DNA of 64,000 nucleotides from CAVSWT01 sp963775245 (GCA_963775245.1 CAVZID010000015.1:1-64000), one strand, 5' to 3'; shown: positions 20,723-29,952, counted from the first letter of the stretch. Program-made: numbers and translations. Notes: generated from the letters alone by a model not told the origin.

Positions 20723-22528
20723 GTGAGATTTGTTATGAGAATGTTAATACAATTTGTTCTCTTAAAATTAAAAATGTATACAACATCGATACAAAAAACT
20801 ATCATAGAAATATTAGGCATAAATAAACGCGAGTTTAAAACTAAAATATTAAATCTTTTAATATTTTTATTATTAATTATAGGGGAAGCACAAGGGAATA
20901 CATTTCATATTAATGGAAATATCTCAACAGATATTACTCAAGTAAGATATGCCGGGGTTACATTTATAAATAAGAATGATACAACAGAAAAATTTTCTGC
21001 AAAAACTGATTCGTTGGGAAATTATAGTGTTGATATAATTACCTCGGTAAACGTAAGTAAACTAATACCTGAAAAATTTGAACTTGCTCAAAATTATCCC
21101 AATCCTTTTTTATTAACAACAGCAATTCCATACAAAATAGAAAAGGAATCAAATGTTAGATTATGTGTTTATGATGTACTTGGGAGAGAAATAAAGATAC
21201 TTCAACAAGGGGAACAACAAAAAGGAATGCATGGGCTTATATGGGACGGAACTAATAGCACTGGTAGGAAAGTTTCAGCAGGAGTTTATTTTTATCAATT
21301 ACAAGTGGGGGATGAAAGACAAGTAAAAAAAATGATATACGGAATAGGGAGTAATAATCAATCGCCGTCAATTTCAAATAGGTTTTTATCAAATGAAAAT
21401 TACGGTATAAATGAATTCAAGTTATCATTCAAAATAGATCATTATACAGTAAGAATTAATTCTCTCGAAAACACTTACCCTCAAATATTCTCTAAAGAGT
21501 TTACTAATATTATAATCAATAGTGATACTTTGATAAATTTTGTAGTAGAAGCGAATAATAGTGAATATGAAATTTGTTATAACAAATCGTTAAATAATAA
21601 TTGGGAAATATTTTTAAATAACATTAGAGGAACAAATCCTAAAAATATTTCTAATGATTCATTAAATGAGGATTCCGATCCTTTTTGGTCACCTACTGGA
21701 GACTATATTCTATTCACACATTTCTGGTCAAATGGTGTTGATATTTATAAGTATGATATTGAAAAAGATACTATAACCAATTTAACTTCAGGAAATAAGT
21801 TAGATGCTAGCATACCGAGTTGTACACCTGATGGTAAAAAAATTATTTATGATTATCATAAAATTGGAGAACCTAATTATACATATATAATGAATAATGA
21901 TGGATCTGATAATCAGAAACTTCTTGATTTTAGTACTGATGTGTACTTTTATAAAAATAGTTATGACTTTATTTACATTTCTAATAGAAATATTTATAAG
22001 TCTAATATAGACGGTACAATCAATTTATCAATTCTAGATTTGACCACAATAAATGGAACTATTAGTATTGAAGATTTTGATCCTGTAAATAACGGATTAC
22101 TTATGACCATTGCAGAAAAGCAAGGATTTCCTAGAATCTTAGCTAAGTATGATTTTAATAAACAACAACTAGATACTTTACTTCTAGCTGAAGGCAATTG
22201 GATTTATTATCATCCAAAATTTTCAAATGATTATAAAAAAATTGCGCTGATTGAGGTTGACGATGTTACTATGAATTATAAAATTTCATTGGTATCAGGA
22301 AATAATAAAAGAGACTTAATAGAACTAACAGACGAAAATGAATGGATAGATTTTCATTCATTGGCTTTTTCAGGAAATGATAAATATCTAGCCTATTCAA
22401 AAAACGTAAATCAACCGGGTGAATTTATATCCTGGAAATCATACCTCCACAAAATTGACCTAGAAACTAGAATTAATACCTTTATTGATGAAGGTATAAA
22501 TCCTTGTTGGAAGCTTTCAACAAATTAA
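20723..22528 (+). CDS. Exported PD40/TolB-like propeller protein with an internal sorting-type domain
   Basis: About 601 residues from the first ATG; internal starts at codons 6, 8 or 18 are possible. A hydrophobic export segment (KILNLLIFLLLIIGEAQG, about 43-60) precedes a short Ig-like strand region. A FlgD/Por-sorting-like domain lies at about 118-207 (FELAQNYPNPF, VYDVLGREI, SAGVYFYQLQVGDERQVKKM). About 390 more residues follow, containing a WD40-like/PD40 propeller (DPFWSPTGDYILFTHF, IPSCTPDGKKIIYD). In all other genes here this domain is the extreme C terminus and serves as the T9SS signal; an internal position should not work that way unless cleaved. FNPTT is also degraded to FLLTT. 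It may be a fusion of two genes or a domain reused structurally. Confidence 0.75.
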   Translation: MRFVMRMLIQFVLLKLKMYTTSIQKTIIEILGINKREFKTKILNLLIFLLLIIGEAQGNTFHINGNISTDITQVRYAGVTFINKNDTTEKFSAKTDSLGNYSVDIITSVNVSKLIPEKFELAQNYPNPFLLTTAIPYKIEKESNVRLCVYDVLGREIKILQQGEQQKGMHGLIWDGTNSTGRKVSAGVYFYQLQVGDERQVKKMIYGIGSNNQSPSISNRFLSNENYGINEFKLSFKIDHYTVRINSLENTYPQIFSKEFTNIIINSDTLINFVVEANNSEYEICYNKSLNNNWEIFLNNIRGTNPKNISNDSLNEDSDPFWSPTGDYILFTHFWSNGVDIYKYDIEKDTITNLTSGNKLDASIPSCTPDGKKIIYDYHKIGEPNYTYIMNNDGSDNQKLLDFSTDVYFYKNSYDFIYISNRNIYKSNIDGTINLSILDLTTINGTISIEDFDPVNNGLLMTIAEKQGFPRILAKYDFNKQQLDTLLLAEGNWIYYHPKFSNDYKKIALIEVDDVTMNYKISLVSGNNKRDLIELTDENEWIDFHSLAFSGNDKYLAYSKNVNQPGEFISWKSYLHKIDLETRINTFIDEGINPCWKLSTN

Positions 22529-22560
22529 TTAAATAATTACCTAACTATTCTGGGGATAAA

Positions 22561-25491
22561 ATGAATAAATTTATTTTAAATATTTTATTTACAATGGTAG
22601 TAATTCATGGACTTAGTGCCATCGTCTATTCGCAATCAGAGAAAATAACTGATACTAGGAGAGCAGAAGTACAAGCAATAATAGATAGCATAAACAATCA
22701 GATAAAACAAAAAGGGTTTAAATGGAAAGCCGGGTTTAATGCATTATCATTTTATTCAGATGAACAATTGAAAAATTTGTGTGGAGAGTTTTATGATCCA
22801 AGTAAAGTTAAAACAAATTTGGCAATGCAGGATAGCATGTATAATGCATATATTTCTAATTACAATAAAACTTCAATGCTAGTTAATACTATACCTGATT
22901 GGAAATCATATATGAACACTCCTGAATCTCAATCACCATCTTGTGGTAACTGTTGGGCGTATGCGTGTACGGGAGTTTTAGAAGGATTATTAAATTATTA
23001 TTTAGGCTATAGTTTTAATCTTGATGAGGATTTTTTAACGGACCACGGTTGCAGCGGTTGTCAAGGTGGTGATCCCACTTGTGGTTTTGGTATAATAGAG
23101 AATTTTGGCGTACGATCAACAAGTAGTATTAATGGAAATTATTATAAGAATGCAAGATATAAAGTTTCTAATTATTCTGTACAATCTCCTACGGATATTG
23201 AAAGCATTAAACTTGCCCTAATTACTAGCCCGGTTTACGCATCAATGTATGTCTATCATGATTTTTACTTTCTCTCTAGTGATCCTGACTATATCTATAG
23301 GCATGCTTGGGGAGATAAAGATCCTGGGAAACATGCTATTGTTATTGTAGGGTATAACGATAATGAACAATATTGGATATGCAAAAATAGCTGGGGCCCA
23401 AATTGGGCTAATCATGGGTATTTTAAAATTGCGTATGGCGAATGTGGGATCGATGAATTAAATTGTGGTACAGCAGAAGTCAATCAAAGTAGTCTTGCAA
23501 AAATTGTCCCAACTTTAATAAATGATCTTAGTACCGCATTAAATAATTCATTTGGTCTTGGAGAATATGCCTATGTAATAGGTTATAATTATCTTTATGG
23601 CAACCCAGATCCAATTTCATATAAAGGGACATTACTAGTAAAAAATGGGTCAACTATTGATTTGAACGGCTTTCAATTGTTAATTGGTCATAATATGTAT
23701 AACGAATGGGGAAATATAATTATTGAAGATGGTGGACAAATCCTCTATAGCTCTGAATTAATAAGAAGTTATGATAATCAAATGATTGGGTATTTACCAC
23801 TTAAATTTTCAAGTGATTATACTATTTCTAATGGTTATGAAATGAAAGTAAAACCAGGTACAACATTAAAATTTGCCACAAACAAATCATTAACAGTAAA
23901 TGGAATACTAAATGCTGTTGGTGCATCTTCAAATCCAATCATTTTTGATCGTATTAGTTCTTCTGGTTCTTGGGGCGGAATACATTTTAATTCATGCTCA
24001 AGCGGAAATGTCCAATATTGTAATATTAAAAATGCATCCGTAGGAATAACATGCAATTATTCACTGCCTTTAATTAAATATAATACCATCTCAAATAATT
24101 CAACCGGCATCTCTGTTTCAAATATTGCTACACCTTCAAATGACATATCATTTAATACAATTCAAGATAATAGCTCAAGCGGAATTAACCTTTATTATGC
24201 ATCTCCTAAAATTTATAACAATATCATCAGTAATAATCATTATCAAGGAATATCTTGTTATAATTCAAGTCCCTATCTTTATGGAAATACCATAAGTGGA
24301 CACGTGAATTATGGATTAAGCTGTTCTTTCTATAGTAATGCTCATCTTGTACCATGGAATGCATATGGATCGTACTGGGGAAGTGGACATAACGTAATAA
24401 AAGATAATTATGTCGCTGAAATAAATGCAGATTACAATTGTAATTTATATCTTGGTAATTCGCCATATGGTGGGTATAATAGTATCTATGATAATTTCTC
24501 AAGCTATGAGATGAAAGCCTCTTATAATTGTAATATAATGGCTGAAAATAATTGGTGGGGGTCAAACCCACAATTTTATACAAATCAGTCAACATTTGAT
24601 TATACCCCGCAATTAACACAAGACCCAAATAACTCTCAAAACAATAGTGCGGTGAGTACATTATTGTCCTCCAATATGAATTCTAATTCGGAATTAGATA
24701 AAGCCTACTTTTTACAATTGGAAGGTAAATTTGAAGAAGCTATTACAATTTATGATAGTTATATTAAAGAAAATCCAAATGATAATAAATCAGCATATGC
24801 GTTAATTAGAATGAATGAATGTTATCAATTATCAGGGAAAAAGGAATTTACTAATTATCTGGATAATACAATTAAAAATAAAGTAATAACGAATGCGGAT
24901 TTACATGTAGCTAGCTTAGAATTAAGAAATCAATACTTGATTCAAAACAAGAATTTTCAGGAAGCCTTAACTAATTTCAACTTGTTAGCAGAAAAATATA
25001 GAAGTAATTCGTTTGTAGAAAAATATTCTATTTTTAATGCGGGATATATTTATTTAGAATATTTACATGATTTAAAAAATGCTGAAGAAAAATTTAATGA
25101 GCTATTTTTAAAATATCCAGATGACGATTTGGTGCTAAAATGTAAAAATTTATTAGGTGAAGAAAATGTAATTGAGACATCTCCAATTGCTTTGAATAAA
25201 ATATCAAATCCAGGGACAAAGAATCCCAAGAATTATGAATTATATCAAAACTTTCCCAACCCATTTAATCCAACTACTACAATATCATATCAAATTCCTC
25301 AAAAAGGATTGGTTGATCTTAAAGTTTATAATATACTTGGACAAGAAATTGCAGTAATAGTTAATAAAATAGAAGAAGCGGGAATCTATAATGTTCAATT
25401 TGATTCCTCAAAATTGCCAAGCGGAGTTTACATTTATAGTATAAGAGTAAATAATTTTAATTCATCTAAAAAAATGATTTTAATGAAATAG
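22561..25491 (+). CDS. Secreted papain-family (C1A) cysteine protease with beta-helix, TPR and T9SS sorting domains
   Basis: A 976-residue protein whose signal peptide ends near residue 24 (VYSQ). A C1A peptidase domain (about 115-305) contains SCGNCWAYA (Cys at about 131), KHAIVIVGY (His at about 258) and NSWGPNWANHGYF (Asn at about 276), so the triad is intact. A parallel beta-helix follows (about 420-690, NISNNSTGIS-type turns), then about three TPR-like helical repeats (about 710-860) and a sorting domain (NFPNPFNPTTTISYQIP). It starts 32 bases after the preceding gene and the next reading frame begins immediately, suggesting an operon 20723-27003. The propeptide (about 25-110) lacks a recognised inhibitor motif. 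A secreted protease acting on proteins or glycoproteins is the best reading. Confidence 0.9.
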   Translation: MNKFILNILFTMVVIHGLSAIVYSQSEKITDTRRAEVQAIIDSINNQIKQKGFKWKAGFNALSFYSDEQLKNLCGEFYDPSKVKTNLAMQDSMYNAYISNYNKTSMLVNTIPDWKSYMNTPESQSPSCGNCWAYACTGVLEGLLNYYLGYSFNLDEDFLTDHGCSGCQGGDPTCGFGIIENFGVRSTSSINGNYYKNARYKVSNYSVQSPTDIESIKLALITSPVYASMYVYHDFYFLSSDPDYIYRHAWGDKDPGKHAIVIVGYNDNEQYWICKNSWGPNWANHGYFKIAYGECGIDELNCGTAEVNQSSLAKIVPTLINDLSTALNNSFGLGEYAYVIGYNYLYGNPDPISYKGTLLVKNGSTIDLNGFQLLIGHNMYNEWGNIIIEDGGQILYSSELIRSYDNQMIGYLPLKFSSDYTISNGYEMKVKPGTTLKFATNKSLTVNGILNAVGASSNPIIFDRISSSGSWGGIHFNSCSSGNVQYCNIKNASVGITCNYSLPLIKYNTISNNSTGISVSNIATPSNDISFNTIQDNSSSGINLYYASPKIYNNIISNNHYQGISCYNSSPYLYGNTISGHVNYGLSCSFYSNAHLVPWNAYGSYWGSGHNVIKDNYVAEINADYNCNLYLGNSPYGGYNSIYDNFSSYEMKASYNCNIMAENNWWGSNPQFYTNQSTFDYTPQLTQDPNNSQNNSAVSTLLSSNMNSNSELDKAYFLQLEGKFEEAITIYDSYIKENPNDNKSAYALIRMNECYQLSGKKEFTNYLDNTIKNKVITNADLHVASLELRNQYLIQNKNFQEALTNFNLLAEKYRSNSFVEKYSIFNAGYIYLEYLHDLKNAEEKFNELFLKYPDDDLVLKCKNLLGEENVIETSPIALNKISNPGTKNPKNYELYQNFPNPFNPTTTISYQIPQKGLVDLKVYNILGQEIAVIVNKIEEAGIYNVQFDSSKLPSGVYIYSIRVNNFNSSKKMILMK

Positions 25492-25503
25492 TTGGGGTGT
25501 ATT

Positions 25504-27003
25504 ATGATAAATAAAATTTTAATGATACTTAAAATACTTTCGCTTTCATTGTTAATTTATAAATTAAATTTTTCACAAAACTCCTTTGTAAGAACATATT
25601 ATGATTTAAATTGTAAACTTGGTGATGGTATTATTCAAACTGCAGATAGCGGATTTGTAATAATCGGTGCCACAAATGAAAACCGGGCAATTTTAATTAA
25701 AACAGATAAGTCTGGAGATACATTGTGGACAAAAGTTTATGGAAATACGCAAACATATCCTAATGAAAAATATGCAGTTAAAATTATAAGTAATGAGAAC
25801 TACCTAATTGGATTTGGAAATAGTTTAATTAGAACAGATAAGAACGGAGATATCATTTGGGAGAAAACAATTGAATATGCAACTGTTTTAGCAGTCAATT
25901 CAACCCTTGATTCTTGTCTCCTGGTAACCGGGTTTTATTATGAAAATAATTGGAACTTTAATTTATTTTTGATGAAGATGGACAACGATGGAGATACTAT
26001 CTGGACAAAAAAGTATAAAGTAGAAAATGAATATTGGGGCAAAAGCAATTGTGCAATTCAAACAATGGATAGAGGTTATATTTTAGCCGGGCATGATGTT
26101 TTTGTGGATACAAATAATCATAATGAGAACATTTATAAAATAGTAGTTATTAAAACCAATGAAGTTGGGGATACAATATAGTTAAAAACTTTTGGCGATT
26201 ATTACGAAAGCTATGCTTATTCAATTATTGAAACAAAAGACAGCAGCTATTTTTTAATTGGGAGTTATACCGAACACCCGTGCAAATCTTGCGAGTTATT
26301 TAGTCATACCTGGCTGTTAAAATTAAATAGTAATGGGGATACTGTATGGACAAAAAAATATGTTTTTGATTTTGTGGATTATACATTCTCCGGTATTCAG
26401 AGTTCTGATGGTAACTACCTTATTACAGGCGAAAAATATGATTCCGCCGGTAACAGCCGTTTGTTCGCAGCCAAGCTAAATGAAACAGGTGATACAATCT
26501 GGACAAAAACCTTTACAGAAGAAAATTCAGAATATACTATAGGCAAATCTATAATAGAAACAAATGATGGTGGCTATGCAATAGTTGGTAGAGCAATGCA
26601 CTATGATTATGGTGATAAGTTATCAATGATATTAATCAAACTGGATAAAGATGGTAACTTAACATTTGTTGATGATTACGAAGGAAATAATATTCCAGAC
26701 AAATTTTATTTAGCGTAAAATTATCCAAATCCATTTAATCCAACTACAACAATAGAATATGAAATTCCAGCCCCTCCAAACCTCCCCGAAGGGGAGGCAT
26801 TAGTGCAACTTAAGGTTTACGATATACTTGGAAAAGAAGTCGCGACTCTCGTAAACAAGCATCAGCTTCCTGGAAAATTTGAAGTTGAATTTAATTCAAA
26901 TGTAAGGACGAATAATTATTCGCCCCTACCAAGTGGGGTTTATTTTTATCAGCTTAGGGTTGGAAATTATATTCAAACAAAAAAAATGCTTCTTTTGAAA
27001 TAG
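25504..27003 (+). pseudogene. Secreted repeat (propeller) protein with T9SS domain, interrupted by two in-frame stops
   Basis: A signal peptide (NKILMILKILSLSLLIYK...) leads into repeats of the form DxxGDTIWTKxY, a beta-propeller seen in many Bacteroidota surface proteins, then a sorting domain ending KKMLLLK at 27003. The reading frame never shifts but has TAG at 26179-26181, where the repeat pattern GDTIW calls for TGG. It also has TAA at 26716-26718, where the sorting motif xxQNYPNPF calls for CAA. Both changes are transitions. This is the only gene in the window broken by substitutions rather than indels, so true decay is likely. It lies immediately upstream of the putative DUF1670 mobile element. 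It carries the in-frame palindrome at 26767. Confidence 0.75.
26767..26800 (+). repeat. GC-rich palindromic element, in-frame copy 4
   Basis: CCAGCCCCTCCAAA then CCTCCCC-GAA-GGGGAGG reads PAPPNLPEGEALVQ in frame between YEI and LKVYDILGKE of the decayed gene's sorting domain. Confidence 0.85.
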
Positions 27004-27005
27004 TA

Positions 27006-27023
27006 TCATATGACCAGAGGAGA
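27006..27023 (+). repeat. Left inverted repeat of the DUF1670 element
   Basis: TCATATGACCAGAGGAGA; pairs with 28764-28781 with one mismatch. Confidence 0.65.
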
Positions 27024-27073
27024 AGGAAAAAATAAGCTAATAAATAATAGTAATAGAAAATAAAAATACATAA

Positions 27074-27888
27074 TTAAGTAATAGCGTTCTTTGAAATGCT
27101 GTTTTTCAGTTTAGCTGGTAAAAGATCAATATACTGCTGAACAACTCTTTTAGAGAGTCTGGAGAAATGAGAAATCTTATCGGGATCTTTAATATCATGA
27201 GCCCAAAGAATCTCAACCCGATGATAATCTTTGATGTATCGGTCTACAGCTTCTTTAGAGTGATTGGTTTTAAGGCAATATCGGGAGTAAGAAAACCTTG
27301 TAGATAGAGAGTAATGATCTCTCTTTTATGGGTAATAGCTCCGGAGAGATCGTGAATATTGCCTCTTGTAGGAAGAAATGCCCATCGGCTTGAATTTCTT
27401 GGACATATTGACTGACAACAGCATCAGTGATGCCGAGTAAAATAGCAAGGTCAAGTTGAGTAAGTAAAGCACCTTGGTCAAAGGCTTCATCGGTCCAGCT
27501 AATGAGTCTGTTTTTACGAAGAGATTTAGAATCAAAGCCATGAGCAATATGTGAGAAATCTTGATCAGTAATAAAGGAAAGAATAACCGGTTTAAGGCGT
27601 GTAGCGGCAATGGATCTTAGATCTTTGCGGAAATTCGTCAACGGGCACAGCCATCCAGACAAGTTGTCCGTAGTTAACATGATGAAGATCATTGTCGATG
27701 GAGGAGACGAGAAAATAATCATTGACGAGTTGGAGAATATCGTTGATTATAGCTTTAGCGGTAATCTCACCTCTGTCATAGCCATAGTTGTTGAGGAATC
27801 TATGCAACAGAAGTTGTTCAAGAGATTTATCGGAGAGACTTCTAAATTTTTTAAGCTGTATTTGTTCTTTGGTGAGAGATTTACTCAT
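27074..27888 (-). CDS. DUF1670-type protein B, multiply frameshifted
   Basis: Reconstructed as about 270 residues. It starts MSKSLTKEQIQLKKF at 27888 and, through at least three frame changes (near 27615, 27360 and 27265), ends SISKNAIT with TAA at 27074-27076. It is homologous along its length to the gene just upstream: FDQGALLTQLDLAILLGIT matches YDQGGLLTYEDLALLL, and LKTNHSKEAVDRYIKDY matches LKTNHSETSVKRYLTDF. Both resemble the DUF1670 family of bacteria and archaea. Two helix-turn-helix-like segments suggest DNA binding. Function unknown. The gap to the upstream gene is 43 bases, so they are probably one transcript. Confidence 0.6.
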
Positions 27889-27931
27889 TGTTAATAATCT
27901 CCTCTGTTAGGAAGAAATGCCGGATTTTTTT

Positions 27932-28730
27932 TTAGCAATCGGTATCAGCCGGTTGCGGAGAAAGAATATCGAGAAGTCTATTATTATCAAGCTTGTAGTA
28001 GATATCATAGATTTGGCAATACTCTCTAATAAGGCGATCTGATTTTTGAGCGATAATCCTAATTTGCTGAAGAGAGAAACTTCTGTCTGTAAAGAGAAGC
28101 AACTTGAATAAAGTCGGTAAGATAACGTTTAACGGAAGTCTCGGAATGATTGGTTTTAAGTTCGATATCGGTAAAAGAATAGCCTTTGAAGTAGAGGTCA
28201 AGAATAATGGATTTATGGGAAAGTCCGGGCCCCATATCGAGCTTAGTACCTCTGGTCATAATGAATTTACCTTCTTTACGTAGAAAGAAGATATCTCTTT
28301 TAACGGTCGCCGGAGAAGTAGTCAGCAGCAGAGCTAAGTCTTCATAAGTAAGCAATCCGCCTTGGTCATAAGCTTGCCTGGTAAGACGTTCAATACGATG
28401 TCTTCTCATACCGGCAAGGCCGTAATTAGCCAGGACATCGAAGTCAGTGTTAATATCCATAAGTCTTAAACGTACAGTTATTTTTTGAGTAAGCCTTATG
28501 TGCTTGCCTGCAGGTTCAGATGAGCAAACGGCTTCATAGGAAACTTCACCACTAGAGAGGGAGATGTTAGAATGCTTCTGGAAGTAAATAGATACTTGTT
28601 TATAAAAAGCTTCAGCAATAATAGGTGTAAGGTTAAAATCTTGAGACAGCTTCTGAATAATAGCATTTTTAGCGTTTTTAGACTCAAGACGTTTAAGACC
28701 ATAAGAATCATGATTATTAATTTTATCCAT
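27932..28730 (-). CDS. DUF1670-type protein A, frameshifted once
   Basis: About 265 residues once joined. It starts MDKINNHDSYGLKRLESKNA at 28730; the frame breaks near 28075 (after ASLYRQKF) and resumes SLQQIRIIAQKSDRLIREY to the stop at 27932. Two HTH-like segments are seen, GGLLTYEDLALLLTTSPATV and YSFTDIELKTNHSETSVKRY. No nuclease or transposase catalytic signature was recognised. It is paralogous to the downstream gene B, making a tandem pair enclosed by inverted repeats. Family assignment is from memory of conserved phrasing; function is unknown. Confidence 0.65.
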
Positions 28731-28763
28731 TGGAGAACCTCATAATTTGATTATTGAAAATAG

Positions 28764-28781
28764 TCTCCTATGGTCATATGA
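28764..28781 (-). repeat. Right inverted repeat of the DUF1670 element
   Basis: On the minus strand it reads TCATATGACCATAGGAGA. It lies 34 bases upstream of gene A's start, so the promoter of the pair may overlap it. Confidence 0.65.
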
Positions 28782-28901
28782 CCTAAACTTTAAATAACAG
28801 GTGCTGTAAAAAAACATCGAGACAAAAGGCACATTGAGATTTTAATTATTAGCAATAAACTTCAAATTAAAATTAATTAAATGACGGTTTGGATAAAACA
28901 A

Positions 28902-28936
28902 AGGCCTCCCCCTCGGGGAGGTTTGGAGGGGCTGGC
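28902..28936 (-). repeat. GC-rich palindromic element, intergenic copy 5
   Basis: The reverse complement reads CCAGCCCCTCCAAA CCTCCCC-GAG-GGGGAGGCC, matching in-gene copies 3 and 4 almost base for base, including the leading CCAG. It sits in the leader of queC, outside any gene, which shows the element is not simply part of the sorting domain. Confidence 0.85.
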
Positions 28937-29001
28937 TTGGCAATTTACTAATGCACTTGTTTTTCTTATCTTTGAAACTTCAAAAAACAGGTTAAACTAA
29001 A

Positions 29002-29709
29002 TTGTCAATTAAAGCAAAAAAGGCTGTTGTAGCAGTCAGCGGTGGAATGGATAGTTGTGTTACTGCTGCTATTGCAAAACAAAGTTATGAGCTTGCGTTT
29101 ATTCATATTAATTATGGACAGCGGACTGAATCAAGAGAATTAAAATCTTTCAATGATATTGCAGATTTTTATGATGTTAAGGAAAGGCTTGTAATTGATT
29201 TTCAGCATCTTGCAAAAATCGGCGGTTCATCGTTAACTGATAAAAATATAGAAGTAACCAAAGCTGACCTGGATAACAAAGAAATTCCTTCTTCGTATGT
29301 TCCTTTCCGTAATGCAAATATTTTGTCGGCATGTGTAAGCTGGGCAGAAGTAATAAAAGCAGAAGCAATTTTTGTCGGTGCTGTTTATGAGGATTCTTCA
29401 GGCTATCCTGATTGCCGGCCGGAGTTTTTTTCAGCTTATGAAAAAATGATTGATATTGGAACCAAGCCTGAAACAAAAATAAAAATAGTAACTCCTATTA
29501 TTAATCTTTCGAAATCGGAAATTGTACAAAAAGGAGTTGAACTAAATGCCCCGCTTGAATTAACCTGGTCATGTTACCAAAATGAAGATGAAGCTTGCGG
29601 AGTTTGCGATAGCTGCGCTTTGCGTTTAAGAGGATTTCAAATGGCTGGAATTGAAGACCCGATTCCTTATAAGATAAAACCAGATTATCAACTAAATGTT
29701 AAAAGTTAA
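29002..29709 (+). CDS. queC: 7-cyano-7-deazaguanine synthase QueC
   Basis: Makes preQ0 from carboxy-deazaguanine, ammonia and ATP in queuosine tRNA modification. The PP-loop ATP motif SGGMDS lies near residues 14-19. A zinc site of four cysteines near the C terminus is seen in CYQNEDEACGVCDSCALR. The 235-residue length fits the family. The likely start is TTG at 29002, since the conserved AVVAVSGGMDS follows at the usual distance and no ATG precedes it. queF lies 426 bases downstream on the same strand. No queD or queE is in the window. Confidence 0.93.
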   Translation: MSIKAKKAVVAVSGGMDSCVTAAIAKQSYELAFIHINYGQRTESRELKSFNDIADFYDVKERLVIDFQHLAKIGGSSLTDKNIEVTKADLDNKEIPSSYVPFRNANILSACVSWAEVIKAEAIFVGAVYEDSSGYPDCRPEFFSAYEKMIDIGTKPETKIKIVTPIINLSKSEIVQKGVELNAPLELTWSCYQNEDEACGVCDSCALRLRGFQMAGIEDPIPYKIKPDYQLNVKS

Positions 29710-29816
29710 TTAAACAGTGGTTTTGCGGCATAAATTTAATTATAGTTTATGATATTATAAATTCTCATTTGATAATAGTTTGATAGAACGATAAAAATAA
29801 AGTTATTTCTATCAGT

Positions 29817-29869
29817 AAGCCCTTCCATTTTTTGGCTAAGCCATCACTTTGTGAAAGGGAAGGGTTGGC
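29817..29869. repeat. Palindromic element, intergenic copy 6 (divergent)
   Basis: Arms GCCCTTCC and GGAAGGG flank a long loop, with an inner TGGC/GCCA pair. It resembles the GC-rich family in its C-rich/G-rich halves but is more diverged. It shares the 426-base queC-queF gap with the copy at 29914, and I see no gene in that gap. Confidence 0.5.
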
Positions 29870-29913
29870 ATTGCCACTATGTGGGATGGGTTCTTTGTTT
29901 TGATGATTATTGT

Positions 29914-29952
29914 GAACCCTCTCTAATCTCTCCCTTGTGAAGGGAGAGACTT
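29914..29952. repeat. Palindromic element, intergenic copy 7
   Basis: ACCCTCTCTAATCTCTCCCTT-GTG-AAGGGAGAGA has the same plan as the other copies: a C-rich lead, then a hairpin with arms TCTCTCCCTT and AAGGGAGAGA. Confidence 0.6.

Larger units (their letters stand above)
27006..28781 (-). mobile_element. Putative DUF1670 mobile element with terminal inverted repeats
   Basis: An 18-base inverted repeat, TCATATGACCAKAGGAGA, bounds 1776 bases with 17 of 18 positions matching (27006-27023 versus the complement of 28764-28781). The interval holds only two tandem, homologous minus-strand genes that fill nearly all of it. Each end begins with TCATATGA, itself a palindrome, which could alternatively be an 8-base target duplication around 10-base inverted repeats. 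The left end lies three bases past the stop of the decayed gene. No DDE, HUH or serine/tyrosine recombinase motif is visible in the proteins, so mobility is inferred from architecture only. Confidence 0.5.

Noticed and set aside
26179..26181. UAG read as an amino acid (recoding)
   Set aside because: A second stop of a different type (TAA) lies downstream in the same gene, other genes use TAG and TAA as ordinary stops, and no recoding machinery is visible.
27006..28781. Known insertion sequence family
   Set aside because: No DDE/DEDD triad, HUH motif or serine/tyrosine recombinase signature is visible in either protein, so I do not assign an IS family.
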